Shown here piece by piece: positions 16,495 through 24,939 of a stretch of 64,000 bases of DNA. Positions within the stretch are counted from its first letter, which is position 1, and every line of letters starts with the position of its first letter. The DNA is from Paenibacillus aceti (GTDB lineage Bacteria > Bacillota > Bacilli > Paenibacillales > Paenibacillaceae): assembly GCF_003614185.1 (NCBI RefSeq), contig NZ_KZ987724.1, forward strand, positions 892,771-956,770. Reading direction: 5' to 3'. The notes under the pieces are model-generated. The model saw nothing but the letters and a program-made list of their open reading frames with translations. It had not been told where the DNA came from and searched no databases. A program made the position numbers and the translations under genes.

Positions 16495-17246
16495 GTGCGG
16501 GTGATGTTATTTTGATAGATTTGAAAACATATAATAATTTGGGTGAAGTGAAGTTATTATTGGCCGAATGTATGTGGCCCGATGATGAACGGATAGCGCG
16601 TGAGTTGGATCAGTATTTAACGAATGATAGCAGAGGGCTCTTTGGCATAATGATTGACAATGAGCTGGCGGGATTAATAGGCATAATTCCCTACTCTGAG
16701 GATGCGGTGGAGCTAAAGCATATTGCGATGAAGGCTCCATATCGGGGGCGCGGAATAGGTAAGAAATTAATAGCTGAATATATGCGAGACTATCAACCTT
16801 CTACAATCATCGCTGAGACGGATCAGGATGCTGTAGGCTTTTACCGAAAAGTCGGCTTTGAGATTCACAGCCTGGGAGAGAAGTATCCCGGTGTCGAGCG
16901 ATTTCAGTGTATTCAATTCTATCAATTGGTTGACGATTCCAGACAGGAATACGGGTATACCGATGCGGACGGAATCATCTATGGTATGGATCAATTTATC
17001 GGTGAAACGGACTACTGGAATAGGGGCATCGGTAAACAGCTCATCAGCTCGATGCAAGATTATTTAATCCATCAGTGTCAGGCGGATAAAGTGGTCATGG
17101 ACCCGCAAACCTGGAATGCCAGGGCTCTTGCTTGTTATGAACAATGCGGATTCGTCAAGAAGAAGCTGCTTAAGGAGCATGAGCTGCATGAGGGGCAGTT
17201 CAGAGATTGCTGGTTGATTGAATTTTCCGTGGAGGTTGCCCGCTAG
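16491..17246 (+). CDS. Fusion of a GNAT acetyltransferase with the C-terminal half of an AAC(6')-like enzyme
   Basis: 251 residues from GTG 16491, overlapping the lipoprotein stop (GTGA). Residues 1-~145 are a complete GNAT domain (LKHIAMKAPYRGRGIGKKLI, DQDAVGFYRKVGFEIHSLGE). From about residue 142 the sequence switches to the second half of an aminoglycoside 6'-N-acetyltransferase-like protein: EYGYTDADGIIYGMDQFIGE, then YWNRGIGKQLISSM, VMDPQTWNARALACYEQCGF and HEGQFRDCWLIEF. The AAC part keeps the acetyl-CoA loop but lacks its N-terminal substrate half. The reading frame is unbroken. Family match is knowledge; a deletion fusion is inference. Resistance activity is not to be expected from half an enzyme. 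Confidence 0.82.
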   Translation: MSAGDVILIDLKTYNNLGEVKLLLAECMWPDDERIARELDQYLTNDSRGLFGIMIDNELAGLIGIIPYSEDAVELKHIAMKAPYRGRGIGKKLIAEYMRDYQPSTIIAETDQDAVGFYRKVGFEIHSLGEKYPGVERFQCIQFYQLVDDSRQEYGYTDADGIIYGMDQFIGETDYWNRGIGKQLISSMQDYLIHQCQADKVVMDPQTWNARALACYEQCGFVKKKLLKEHELHEGQFRDCWLIEFSVEVAR

Positions 17247-17351
17247 CTCCCCATTCTTAAGGAGGGTGCTGTGAAGAAGCTGTTCAGGGAGAAGCATTAC
17301 ATATTGAGACGATCGACGAGGGAATGAGACAACATATATTGAGGAGGACAT

Positions 17352-17729
17352 ATGAAGCAAGGATTATCGCATTGTCTGCAGATATTTCCGGTTCCTGATC
17401 TGGAACGGACGACTCATTTCTATGAGCGGATCGGGTTCGGAGCGGTCAATTATCTTGAAGCGGCGGAGCCGCATGTATGCCTTTACAGAGATTCTGTTGA
17501 GATTATTCTAACGAAATCTAATTTGGAGAAGATTACGCCGAACAGAGTTAGTCATGGGTACGGTTATGATGCTTATTTTGTTGCCTATGATCAGAAGGGG
17601 CTGGAGGAAGAGCTGAAGCAATTAGGGATCAAGATCGTAAGGTCCTTGACGACGACGGATTATAACAACCGCGAGTTCGTGTTCGAGGATGTTGATGGGC
17701 GCTGGATTGCAGTCGGCAATAAACTCTAG
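17352..17729 (+). CDS. VOC/glyoxalase-family protein
   Basis: 125 residues, ATG 17352 after GAGGAGGAC. It has the vicinal-oxygen-chelate fold pattern: QIFPVPDLERTTHFYERIGF, YLEAAEPHVCLYRDSVEIIL and a C-terminal REFVFEDVDGRWIAVGNKL with the terminal metal-ligand acidic residue. Similar proteins are called bleomycin-resistance or glyoxalase-like, but most have unknown substrates. Single gene; the 105 bases before it contain no gene. Confidence 0.85.
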   Translation: MKQGLSHCLQIFPVPDLERTTHFYERIGFGAVNYLEAAEPHVCLYRDSVEIILTKSNLEKITPNRVSHGYGYDAYFVAYDQKGLEEELKQLGIKIVRSLTTTDYNNREFVFEDVDGRWIAVGNKL

Positions 17730-17858
17730 GAACTCATACTTGCTATATATCGGCCGGAAAGTCGATCCTGCTATGCATCAGCAGTAAATATTAATTATAG
17801 GTAATTTTTCGCTTGTATTGTCTCGGAGTCATGGATACGGTCTAATCGGAGGTGCTTT

Positions 17859-18446
17859 ATGGTGAAAGTTTCTATTAGTTTGACGGATCGAGATACGAAA
17901 TTTATTATCAATAATCTGTATCCGCTATATTTGCATGATCTATCGGAGATTTGGGGCTGGAAGCCTAACATATATGGTGTTTTTGAGTCGGATGACACGT
18001 TGACGCTTCAGGAGCAGAATAAGGTGTTTGATATCTGGTGGGAGAAGCCATCCGTTCTGTTCCCTTATCTGGTGCTGGTGAATGATATTCCCGCAGGTTT
18101 TGCGCTTGTGGCAACGCCGCCTCATACATCGCCTGGAATCGAGTTCTATATGAATGAGTTCTTCATTCTGCGCTCCTTCCGTGGTCAGGGGATTGCTGAG
18201 GCAGCAGCCATACAGGTATTTAATCTTCATGCTGGCACTTGGGAGCTGCAGACGAATCCGGGGGAGGGCAACAAGAGGGCGCAGGCGTTCTGGCGGAAGA
18301 CGGTAGGAAGGTATGCGCCGGATACGTATCGAGAGGAACTGATTGAGACCGAGGATAACGGCAAGATGATGGCTTTTCGATTTGAAAATAAGCTGAGCAC
18401 GTCGATCACAAATAGAAATGTTCATGCTACGGAAAGGAATTCATAA
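17859..18446 (+). CDS. GNAT-family N-acetyltransferase
   Basis: 195 residues from ATG 17859 with a GGAGGTGC ribosome site. A GNAT domain with the acetyl-CoA loop FRGQGIAEAAAIQVF around residue 108 and LQTNPGEGNKRAQAFWRKTV following. The N-terminal SLTDRDTKFIINNLYPLYLHDLSE matches a Bacillota branch of uncharacterised acetyltransferases. Acceptor unknown. The DUF4269 gene starts two bases after its stop. Confidence 0.85.
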   Translation: MVKVSISLTDRDTKFIINNLYPLYLHDLSEIWGWKPNIYGVFESDDTLTLQEQNKVFDIWWEKPSVLFPYLVLVNDIPAGFALVATPPHTSPGIEFYMNEFFILRSFRGQGIAEAAAIQVFNLHAGTWELQTNPGEGNKRAQAFWRKTVGRYAPDTYREELIETEDNGKMMAFRFENKLSTSITNRNVHATERNS

Positions 18447-18448
18447 AT

Positions 18449-19012
18449 TTGATCCATAATTGGACAGATTTACGATATTTGCTAGCAGGCAACCCCGCGC
18501 AGCGCGAGGTCTATCACCTGCTGAACAAATACAAGCTTATGCAGCTGCTGGAACTCTATCAGCCAACTCTAGTCGGGACGCTTCCCATCGGGATTCATGT
18601 TGAGAATAGTGACCTGGATATCATTTGTGAGGTGCGTGATTTTGTCCGATTTGAGGCGCTGGCTGAGGTGAATTTCCAGAGGTATCCGGGTTTTGAACGG
18701 GCAAGACGTCAGGTTGCTGGCATCTGGAGAGTGAAAGTGAATTTTCAGCTGGAGGATTGGCCTGTGGAGATCTTCGGGCAGCAGAGGGCTGTGGTTGAAC
18801 AGAACGGATATCGGCATATGGTGCTCGAGGATCGGTTGCTCCGCTTGTACGGAGAGGAATTCCGGCAACAAATCATCGCTTTGAAGCGCGAGGGTCTGAA
18901 GACGGAGCCGGCTTTTGCCAAGCTGATGCAGCTTGAGGGAGATCCTTACAACAGATTGCTGGAGCTTGAGACATGGGATGACGAGCAGCTTCGCACATTA
19001 TGGGTGGGTTAG
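18449..19012 (+). CDS. DUF4269 protein (nucleotidyltransferase-like)
   Basis: 187 residues from TTG 18449; GGAAAGG inside the end of the acetyltransferase gene is the likely ribosome site. LVGTLPIGIHVENSDLDIICE resembles the G[ST]..x(n)-D-x-D core of the polymerase-beta nucleotidyltransferase superfamily, and DWPVEIFGQQRAVVEQNGYRHM completes the DUF4269 pattern. The family has no established reaction. Coupled to the upstream GNAT gene. Confidence 0.85.
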   Translation: MIHNWTDLRYLLAGNPAQREVYHLLNKYKLMQLLELYQPTLVGTLPIGIHVENSDLDIICEVRDFVRFEALAEVNFQRYPGFERARRQVAGIWRVKVNFQLEDWPVEIFGQQRAVVEQNGYRHMVLEDRLLRLYGEEFRQQIIALKREGLKTEPAFAKLMQLEGDPYNRLLELETWDDEQLRTLWVG

Positions 19013-19050
19013 AAGGATAGAACAGATGATCCTGATGGAAGGAGTCAGCT

Positions 19051-19623
19051 ATGTTAACGACGATATATATGGTGCGGCATGCGGAGTCCCCTTATAAGGC
19101 GGGTGAAGAGAGGACAAGAGGATTAAGTGCGGAGGGAGAACTGAAGTCCCGGCAGGTGACTGAGCTGCTGAAGGAGGAAGGTATCGATGTGATCGTCTCC
19201 AGCCCGTATGCGAGGGCGGTACGAACCGTGGAAGGGCTAGCCAGAAAACTGAATTTGCCGATAAAAACGTATGAAGACCTCAGGGAGAGGCAGTTTGCCG
19301 GTGACAGTTACATCATTAGAGATGAGCAATTTATGACGCAAGTGCAGAATATGTTCTCCGATCCGGAGTATGCTCTGCCTGGGGGCGAATCGAGCAGGGC
19401 CTGTCAACAACGGGCGGTTCCGATTCTTAGCGAATTACTCGAACAGTATAAAGGGAAGAAAATCGCTATCGGTACCCATGGCAATGTCATGACGCTGATG
19501 ATGAGCTATTTTGATCCGGGTTATGACTGGGATTTCTTCATCGAGACAAAGAAACCGGATATTTATAAGCTGGAATTCGCAGGAACTAAGTTAATTCAGG
19601 TTACGAGGCTGTGGAAAGGATGA
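19051..19623 (+). CDS. Histidine phosphatase family protein
   Basis: 190 residues, ATG 19051 with AAGGAGTCAGCT. The phosphoglycerate-mutase-like catalytic RHG-type motif appears as MVRHAES (residues ~5-11), with SSPYARAVRTVEGLA, the acidic YEDLRERQFAG, and the second histidine in KIAIGTHGNVMTLM. These conserved residues predict a phosphomonoesterase. Substrate unknown. Last gene before an IS3-family insertion. Confidence 0.9.
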   Translation: MLTTIYMVRHAESPYKAGEERTRGLSAEGELKSRQVTELLKEEGIDVIVSSPYARAVRTVEGLARKLNLPIKTYEDLRERQFAGDSYIIRDEQFMTQVQNMFSDPEYALPGGESSRACQQRAVPILSELLEQYKGKKIAIGTHGNVMTLMMSYFDPGYDWDFFIETKKPDIYKLEFAGTKLIQVTRLWKG

Positions 19624-19668
19624 ATGATGAGACCTTCGAACAGGAGTAGGTGGTCTGCTGCCGCAATC

Positions 19669-19740
19669 TAACGAAACGTGGTATCGCTATTCCCGCCAAA
19701 AACGGCCTTTGAAAATTCTAACGAAACAGGTGCTGCTAGA
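19669..19740. repeat. Truncated family A module (A2) interrupted by an IS3 element
   Basis: Two TAACGAAAC units start at 19669 and 19719 (step 50, as in the other A modules), with the typical CGCCAAAA-n-GGCC linker. The second unit breaks at about 19737, where the IS3 left end begins; units 3 and 4 are absent on the far side of the element. Confidence 0.75.
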
Positions 19741-19798
19741 ATAAAAAGTGGACACCAGTTAACAGACTGGAGATAATGAGACCAACGGAGGTGTCCAC

Positions 19799-20116
19799 AT
19801 GGGAGAACAGAGACAACGTTATAACGAAGAGTTCAAGAAACAAACGGTAAGGTTCATTCAAGAACAAACCAAAACGGTAGCCGATCTGGCGGAGGAATTG
19901 AATATTCCTCGAAGTACCTTACACCAATGGATGAGCCAGTATCGGGAATTAAAGAACGAACCGGCAGCCCGTGTAGATCGGGTACGAGAGTTGGAAGCCC
20001 AATTAAATGAAATGAGCCGTCAACTCCAGGAAAAAGAGCAAAAGATTGCAGATGTCGAAGAAGAACTAGCCATCGTAAAAAAAGCAGTGCACATCTTCAG
20101 CAAACCAAAGAACTAA
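19799..20116 (+). CDS. IS3-family transposase OrfA
   Basis: 105 residues, ATG 19799 after CGGAGGTG. An N-terminal helix-turn-helix (RYNEEFKKQTVRFIQEQ, VADLAEELNIPRSTLHQWM) binds the terminal repeats; a leucine-zipper-like coiled coil (VRELEAQLNEMSRQLQEKEQ) follows. The 3' end carries seven A (20077-20083), where a -1 frameshift would join it to OrfB. Confidence 0.93.
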   Translation: MGEQRQRYNEEFKKQTVRFIQEQTKTVADLAEELNIPRSTLHQWMSQYRELKNEPAARVDRVRELEAQLNEMSRQLQEKEQKIADVEEELAIVKKAVHIFSKPKN

Positions 20117-20154
20117 GATTTCAATTTATTGAAGAACATCGCTCCGAGTTCTCT

Positions 20155-20991
20155 TTGGTGAAGATGTGCAAAGTCCTTCAGGTTTCCCGGAGCGGTTATT
20201 ACAAATGGAGAATCAAGAAACCCAGCGAGCAGGCGCTTCGGAAGAAGGCTGTGATGGATCGTATTCAGTACCATTTCCATGACCATGAAAAGCGTTATGG
20301 CAGCCCTAAAATCACCCATCTTCTGCATCAGGAAGGGCACCCCATTGCGGAACGAACGGTGAGTGTGTATATGCGTGAAATGAAGTTACGCTCCGTGGTA
20401 TCTAGGAAGTTTCGCGTGCGAACTACAGATTCTGACCATGACCATCCGATTGAACCTAATCATCTGAATCAGCAATTTAACGTATCCCAACCCAACACGG
20501 TTTGGGTAACCGATATCACGTATATTCCTTGCCGGGAGGGGCGATTATATCTTGCGAGTGTTATGGATCTATGCACTCGAGAGATTGTAGGATGGCGTTT
20601 AGACAACCACATGGAAACGAGTCTGGTGCTGGGAGCCTTACAGGACGCTTATAAAGCCAAACGTCCTAAGAAGGGCTTGATTCATCACTCTGACCGCGGG
20701 ACTCAGTATACCTCCCATGAATACCGAAAAGAGTTGAAAAAGTACCAGATGCTATCCAGTATGAGTCGAAAAGGAAATTGCTATGACAATGCGTGCATCG
20801 AGTCCTGGCATAGTGTTTTGAAAAAAGAACTCATTTATTGCAATGCTCGCTTCAAAACGAAGAAACAAGCTTACCAGGCTTTGTTTCAATATATTGAGTT
20901 TTATTACAATCGCAAACGAATCCATGGGGCCTTAGGCTATCTTTCCCCCGTTCGCTTTGCTGCACAGTTTAACAGAAAATCTGCTTCATAA
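20155..20991 (+). CDS. IS3-family transposase OrfB (made as OrfAB by -1 frameshift)
   Basis: The open frame extends upstream to the A7 run near 20080 (reading ...AHLQQTKELRFQFIEEHRSE), so OrfB is probably expressed as a fusion with OrfA; the first in-frame GTG is 20158-20160 region and is unlikely to be used alone. It has an HTH_21 segment (CKVLQVSRSGYYKW) and the rve catalytic core: D in VTDITYIP, D in HHSDRGTQY, E in NACIESWHSVLKKE, a complete DDE triad, with KRIHGALGYLSP at the end. Confidence 0.93.
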   Translation: MVKMCKVLQVSRSGYYKWRIKKPSEQALRKKAVMDRIQYHFHDHEKRYGSPKITHLLHQEGHPIAERTVSVYMREMKLRSVVSRKFRVRTTDSDHDHPIEPNHLNQQFNVSQPNTVWVTDITYIPCREGRLYLASVMDLCTREIVGWRLDNHMETSLVLGALQDAYKAKRPKKGLIHHSDRGTQYTSHEYRKELKKYQMLSSMSRKGNCYDNACIESWHSVLKKELIYCNARFKTKKQAYQALFQYIEFYYNRKRIHGALGYLSPVRFAAQFNRKSAS

Positions 20992-21144
20992 CTGTCCACT
21001 TTTTTGACAGAAGTCCATTCTATAAGTAGCAGAGGGATAGAGCCTTGCCGGGCCAAGGGAAAAACTGGTATAAAGTGGACGGAGTTAAGCCATGCTAACA
21101 TCATCAACAGACGACTAGCTATGAATGAGGAAGGGGTTACTCCG

Positions 21145-21663
21145 ATGAGATGTCTAGCATTAGGCTTGAGTATAGCGTTGGCACTGCTGCTGCAAAGCGG
21201 GTGCGGCGCAGGGTCGCAGCAAATGGTGAAGCAAGAGATGAACCGTTACAATATGAAGAGCTATCAAGAGGGCAATGAGCGCCAACTAATTCATGGAACG
21301 ACGCTTAACTCTTCGCTCTTGAAGACCCTGCGGGCAGAGTGTGCGGATCGCGGTATCAAGCTTACTCACGAGACTTATGCAGAGGCGTTGGACGGCGGGA
21401 TCAGCTACAATTATTATATCAATGGAGATGCCAGGCACTTCCTGATTCTAAATGTGTATCCCAGTGAACAAGATCGGATAAGTGAAATCGCGGAGATCTA
21501 TGGAGAGGGCGCAGCGAAGAATGAAGCGAATGTGATCGCGACTAGGGGGAAGGTAGCCCTGATCTATGCTTCAAGTGGGCAGAAGAAGAATCAGTACACC
21601 GCAGATCTTGAAGATGTATTCCAGCAGGTACTGCAGCAAATAACAGATGACTCTGTAAAATAA
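21145..21663 (+). CDS. Small secreted lipoprotein, unknown
   Basis: 172 residues from ATG 21145, eight bases after GGAAGGGG; the frame is open further upstream but that part lacks a ribosome site and belongs to the IS border. Signal peptide with lipobox (ALALLLQSGC). The mature domain is mixed alpha/beta and includes FLILNVYPSEQDRISEIAEIYG and NVIATRGKVALIYASSG; no family recognised. Followed by a bidirectional terminator shared with the convergent moaB-like gene. Confidence 0.7.
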   Translation: MRCLALGLSIALALLLQSGCGAGSQQMVKQEMNRYNMKSYQEGNERQLIHGTTLNSSLLKTLRAECADRGIKLTHETYAEALDGGISYNYYINGDARHFLILNVYPSEQDRISEIAEIYGEGAAKNEANVIATRGKVALIYASSGQKKNQYTADLEDVFQQVLQQITDDSVK

Positions 21664-21667
21664 AACA

Positions 21668-21712
21668 AATCCCCTTCTCGGCCAAGGCTAACTTTGCCGA
21701 GAGGGGGATTCT
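21668..21712. terminator. Bidirectional terminator between lipoprotein gene and moaB
   Basis: 15-bp stem AATCCCCTTCTCGGC / GCCGAGAGGGGGATT with a ~12-base loop. Confidence 0.88.
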
Positions 21713-21728
21713 TTGTATTTTGCATAGA

Positions 21729-22244
21729 TTATCTCTTGTGAATTTCATTCAAAATATGCGGCAGCTCAGGGATAATGATCTTCTCCATCGCCAGCTTGAC
21801 AGCAGCCTGGGAGCCTGGCATAGAGAAGACGGCCATGCTGCTGATTGTACCGGCGATCGCCCGGCTGAGAATCGCGGCAGACCCGATATCCTCTGTATAG
21901 CTGAGATGGCGGAAAAGCTCACCAAAGCCCGGCATTTCCTTATTGAGCAGACTGCGAACCGCCTCATAGGTCATATCCTTCGGAGCGATGCCTGTGCCGC
22001 CGCTCAGCAGAACGACATCCACCTTACGATGTGCCGCCGCTTGACGCAGCAGCTGACGGATACCGTCGTAATCGTCCTTGACGATGGTATAATCCACGAT
22101 CTTATATCCTTCAGCTGTGAGCAGATTTTGAATATTCTGTCCGCTGAAATCATTGCTCTTATCTCTCGTATCCGACACAGTAATAATCATGCAATTCTTA
22201 TGGATGGGTGCTTCACTTCGATGTTCATCGACTGATCTTGTCAT
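21729..22244 (-). CDS. moaB: MoaB/MogA-family molybdopterin biosynthesis protein
   Basis: 171 residues, ATG at 22244, AGAGAGG ribosome site on the reverse strand. It matches the MoaB/MogA fold: MIITVSDTRDKSNDFSGQNI, VVLLSGGTGIAPKDMTYEAV and VFSMPGSQAAVKLAMEKIII. MogA adenylates molybdopterin before molybdate insertion; MoaB paralogues in Bacillota are presumed to do the same. No other Moco gene lies in the window. Confidence 0.92.
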   Translation of the reverse strand: MTRSVDEHRSEAPIHKNCMIITVSDTRDKSNDFSGQNIQNLLTAEGYKIVDYTIVKDDYDGIRQLLRQAAAHRKVDVVLLSGGTGIAPKDMTYEAVRSLLNKEMPGFGELFRHLSYTEDIGSAAILSRAIAGTISSMAVFSMPGSQAAVKLAMEKIIIPELPHILNEIHKR

Positions 22245-22404
22245 AGCAATTTTCCTCTCTTACGTGATGTTATCTTTTTATTTTATCATATTCCGGGGTC
22301 TACTTATTAAGTATTGATCACTGAAAGTTGCACGTTTCTGGAGCATGGTGTAAACTCGCAATCATGGAAAAGAGTCGTCGTTAGAGAAAGTGAGGAATTT
22401 AAAT

Positions 22405-23430
22405 ATGGATAGAGCTACGCCCATTTACATATTGTCAGGATTTCTAGGCAGTGGGAAGACTACTTTGCTGCAGCGATTGATCACGGAGTGGAAGAGGGAA
22501 GGGCTTCGCCCGGCTGTCATTATGAATGAGATCGGTGAGGTTAATCTGGACGGGCTGATGATCGGTCCGGAAATTCCGATGGCGGAGATGCTCGGGGGCT
22601 GTATCTGCTGCACGATCCGCAGTGATTTGAGCACACAGCTCTATGAGCTGATTCAGGAGGAGAAGCCCGATGTCGTTGTGATTGAAGCGACCGGAGCGGC
22701 GAATCCGATGGAAATCTTCGATGCGGTCTCGGAATCCTCGCTGCTGCTTAAGCTGGACATTCGTCCGATGATTACGGTGGTAGATGCAGCGCATTTGGCA
22801 GCCTTATATGAGGCTCAGCAGGGGAAGACCTATCGATTGATGATCGAACAGATCCGCTGTGGCTCGTGGTTGATTCTGAACAAGATCGATCTTGTGACGG
22901 CGGAGCAGTTAAGCGGGCTACTGGACTTATTGCAGCGGTTGAATCCCTATGCGAAGATTGTTACGGCAGAGAGATGTCAGGTGGATATTGAGCCTTTGCT
23001 GAGCAAAAACAGTACAGATAGCGGAAGCAACGAGGAGTGGCTGATGTCGGAGCATGATCATCACCACGATCACGACCAACCCCATCATCAACATAAGCAT
23101 CATGCAGAGCATTCAGATGGACATGCCGCTCATCACTCTCATGAGCATGTTACGGTCTATACGCATTATTTTGCAGGTCCCGTGAATAGTGTTGATTTCG
23201 AGAAGTTCATTAAAGAGCTGCCCAGGGAAGTGTATCGCGGAAAAGGGGTTTTGCATTTCTCCGATACGGCGAGCCGATTTATGTTTCAATACGCCTACCG
23301 GGAAGCAGATTATCTGAAGATAACTCCGCAAGGAAATATCCCGGATGTGGCTGTCTTCATCGGAGAGCATTTCGATAAGACGGCGCTTGCCGCCGAGCTT
23401 GAAAGATTGGAGCGCCAAGCGGGAGAATAG
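22405..23430 (+). CDS. CobW/COG0523 GTPase, probable zinc metallochaperone
   Basis: 341 residues from ATG 22405 (GTGAGGA ribosome site; GTG 22390 is a less likely start). G3E GTPase with P-loop GFLGSGKTTLLQ, the metal-binding GGCICCTIRSD (CxCC), and NKIDL. A central His/Asp-rich stretch (residues ~218-255, over fifteen histidines) precedes the CobW C-terminal domain (VYRGKGVLHFSDTASRFMFQYA). The His-rich linker and CxCC favour a zinc-delivery role like ZagA/YeiR. No Zur-type operator was recognisable upstream. Confidence 0.9.
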   Translation: MDRATPIYILSGFLGSGKTTLLQRLITEWKREGLRPAVIMNEIGEVNLDGLMIGPEIPMAEMLGGCICCTIRSDLSTQLYELIQEEKPDVVVIEATGAANPMEIFDAVSESSLLLKLDIRPMITVVDAAHLAALYEAQQGKTYRLMIEQIRCGSWLILNKIDLVTAEQLSGLLDLLQRLNPYAKIVTAERCQVDIEPLLSKNSTDSGSNEEWLMSEHDHHHDHDQPHHQHKHHAEHSDGHAAHHSHEHVTVYTHYFAGPVNSVDFEKFIKELPREVYRGKGVLHFSDTASRFMFQYAYREADYLKITPQGNIPDVAVFIGEHFDKTALAAELERLERQAGE

Positions 23431-23532
23431 AAGGTATAAACTCATGATTATGCATGGTCAACTTGCTGGGAAATTGGTAAGATGAGGATATCCTACATAG
23501 GTTATTCTTGAAAATGTTCGTGGAGGTTGACA

Positions 23533-24483
23533 GTGAGTAAAGCATTCATGGGGAACGAGGGGAGTGGACTGCGCCGCAATTCGAAATTGTATAGCAGGGA
23601 ATCTGGAGCGACCCTGACTTACCGGGTTCGCAGTAAGATTTCCGCAAGTGAGCTGGCGATGGTATACGCAGTCAGATGCGAAGAGAAGGATATGAAGTGC
23701 GTGATCAAGGAATTCTTCCCTAAATCATTAGTGCGTAGAGGGAAGGATGGCAGCACCGTACACCGTTTATCGGGAGTGCCCGATGAGAAGTATGATGCGT
23801 TAAGGAAGGCATTTATGAATGAAGGGGAGCTTCTGAAGGCCTGTGAGCATCCCGGCGTTGTTCGCTTTATAGATCAATTTGAACAAAATGACACCGTCTA
23901 TCTTGTGATGGAGTTTGTTGAAGGGGTTACGCTGGCTGAAATGATTGGAGGACGTCCGGACATAGTTGAGCCCGACTTCCTGTACAAGACGATGCTTCCT
24001 TTGATTGAGACGCTAGAGCATCTGCATAAGCAAGGAATCATTCATCGTGATTTGAAGCCGGGCAATATTATTATTGATCAGCAGGGACACGCGAAGCTGC
24101 TCGATTTCGGCTCAGCCATTCGCTTTGGCGGCAGCGGAGATCAACCGATTCTGACAACTGCCGGGTATTCGCCACTCGAGCTCTACTCCGAGCAATCCCG
24201 CCAAGGGCCAGTTAGCGATATCTACAGCTTGGCTGCATTGCTGTACTATTGCTGCCGCGGGACAGCACCTACGGATGTCCGCAAGCGATTGTTCGATGAT
24301 CGGTTGGAGCCGATGGGCATGGGTTTGAAGCGCAGCTGGCCTTTTCTGTCCCGGGCCATCCAGCGCGGCTTGATCGTTGCGCCGGACAAGCGCTGCGCCT
24401 CTCTTAAATGGTTCAAGGCTGCGATTACGATGGAATATATGCTCAGCCCGTCTGTCCGCTGGAGGAGTCGCCGCTCCGGATAA
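23533..24483 (+). CDS. Eukaryotic-type Ser/Thr protein kinase, soluble
   Basis: 316 residues from GTG 23533, six bases after GTGGAGG. Complete kinase core: the lysine in CVIKEFFP, the catalytic loop HRDLKPGNIIID, DFGSA, and GYSPLELY in place of the usual APE region. No transmembrane helix or PASTA repeats, unlike PrkC. The VIKEFFP type is a separate bacterial subgroup, sometimes linked to secretion or phosphatase partners; no partner gene is intact here. Its 3' end overlaps a frameshifted reverse-strand relic. Confidence 0.9.
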   Translation: MSKAFMGNEGSGLRRNSKLYSRESGATLTYRVRSKISASELAMVYAVRCEEKDMKCVIKEFFPKSLVRRGKDGSTVHRLSGVPDEKYDALRKAFMNEGELLKACEHPGVVRFIDQFEQNDTVYLVMEFVEGVTLAEMIGGRPDIVEPDFLYKTMLPLIETLEHLHKQGIIHRDLKPGNIIIDQQGHAKLLDFGSAIRFGGSGDQPILTTAGYSPLELYSEQSRQGPVSDIYSLAALLYYCCRGTAPTDVRKRLFDDRLEPMGMGLKRSWPFLSRAIQRGLIVAPDKRCASLKWFKAAITMEYMLSPSVRWRSRRSG

Positions 24484-24731
24484 AAATATTAGTAGCCGGC
24501 TTAATAGCCTTATAACGCAGCTCGATTTCGGTGATCCCGTCCTCGAATGTAATGTACAGCTTGTCATTATATTCGAGGATTTCTTTTTTATTCTTCGGCA
24601 GCGGCGTGCGGTTGCAAAACAAGGGAACAGCGTGATGTATTCTTAACGATCAGCTTGCCATCCTTGCCTGGCGTGAAGATAATCTGTTCGGCTTCTTGAG
24701 TGAAGTGAAAGAAAGTACAGCTATAAGCCAT
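24443..24731 (-). pseudogene. Frameshifted small reverse-strand gene overlapping the kinase 3' end
   Basis: Reading from ATG 24731: MAYSCTFFHFTQEAEQ, then IIFTPGKDGKLIVKNTS. After a one-base shift near 24630 it continues LFCNRTPLPKNKKEILEYND, then KLYITFEDGITEIELRYKAI and ends at the TGA at 24443. Removing one base gives about 95 continuous residues. The beta-rich pattern is loosely FHA-like, which would suit a kinase neighbour, but this is weak. No ribosome site. It could be the end domain of a lost larger gene. Confidence 0.5.
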
Positions 24732-24937
24732 GTGAGAGAACTTGCTCAAAAATATTCATCGGGTTCTAAAGTACAAATAGCCCTTTTAATCCGAATGCTC
24801 TAAAAGGTGGGCGACTTAAAGGTGAATTGATACTGGAAATACCAGTTCAAAACAAACCAATTCCGCAGTTAGTTCTTGATGAGGCAACGAAAAACAAAAT
24901 TACTATTAGGGATATTAACGGGAAGGAGTATAATTGA
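24700..24937 (+). pseudogene. C-terminal relic of a larger protein, possibly a polymorphic toxin
   Basis: The forward strand reads SEVKESTAISHVRELAQKYS then SGSKVQ. After a one-base shift near 24768 it continues NSPFNPNALKGGRLKGELIL then EIPVQNKPIPQLVLDEATKN, ending at TGA 24937. The natural-looking composition indicates a former coding end. The next small ORF begins three bases after this stop with its ribosome site inside this fragment, the usual toxin/immunity layout. Toxin identity is inference; no catalytic motif is recognisable. Confidence 0.45.
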
Positions 24938-24939
24938 TT

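Larger units (their letters stand above)
19741..21008 (+). mobile_element. IS3-family insertion sequence (about 1.27 kb)
   Basis: Imperfect terminal inverted repeats share AAAAAGTGGACA at the left end (about 19743) and, inverted, at the right end (TGTCCACTTTTTT, about 20993-21005). AGA occurs just outside both ends (19738-19740 and 21009-21011), a possible 3-bp target duplication; exact ends are uncertain by a few bases. It contains orfA and orfB with an A7 slippery run and intact DDE residues, so it looks functional. Confidence 0.88.

Noticed and set aside
22245-22404. Zur operator in front of the CobW-type gene
   Set aside because: No TCGTAAT..ATTACGA-like palindrome was found, although the His-rich protein suggested zinc control.
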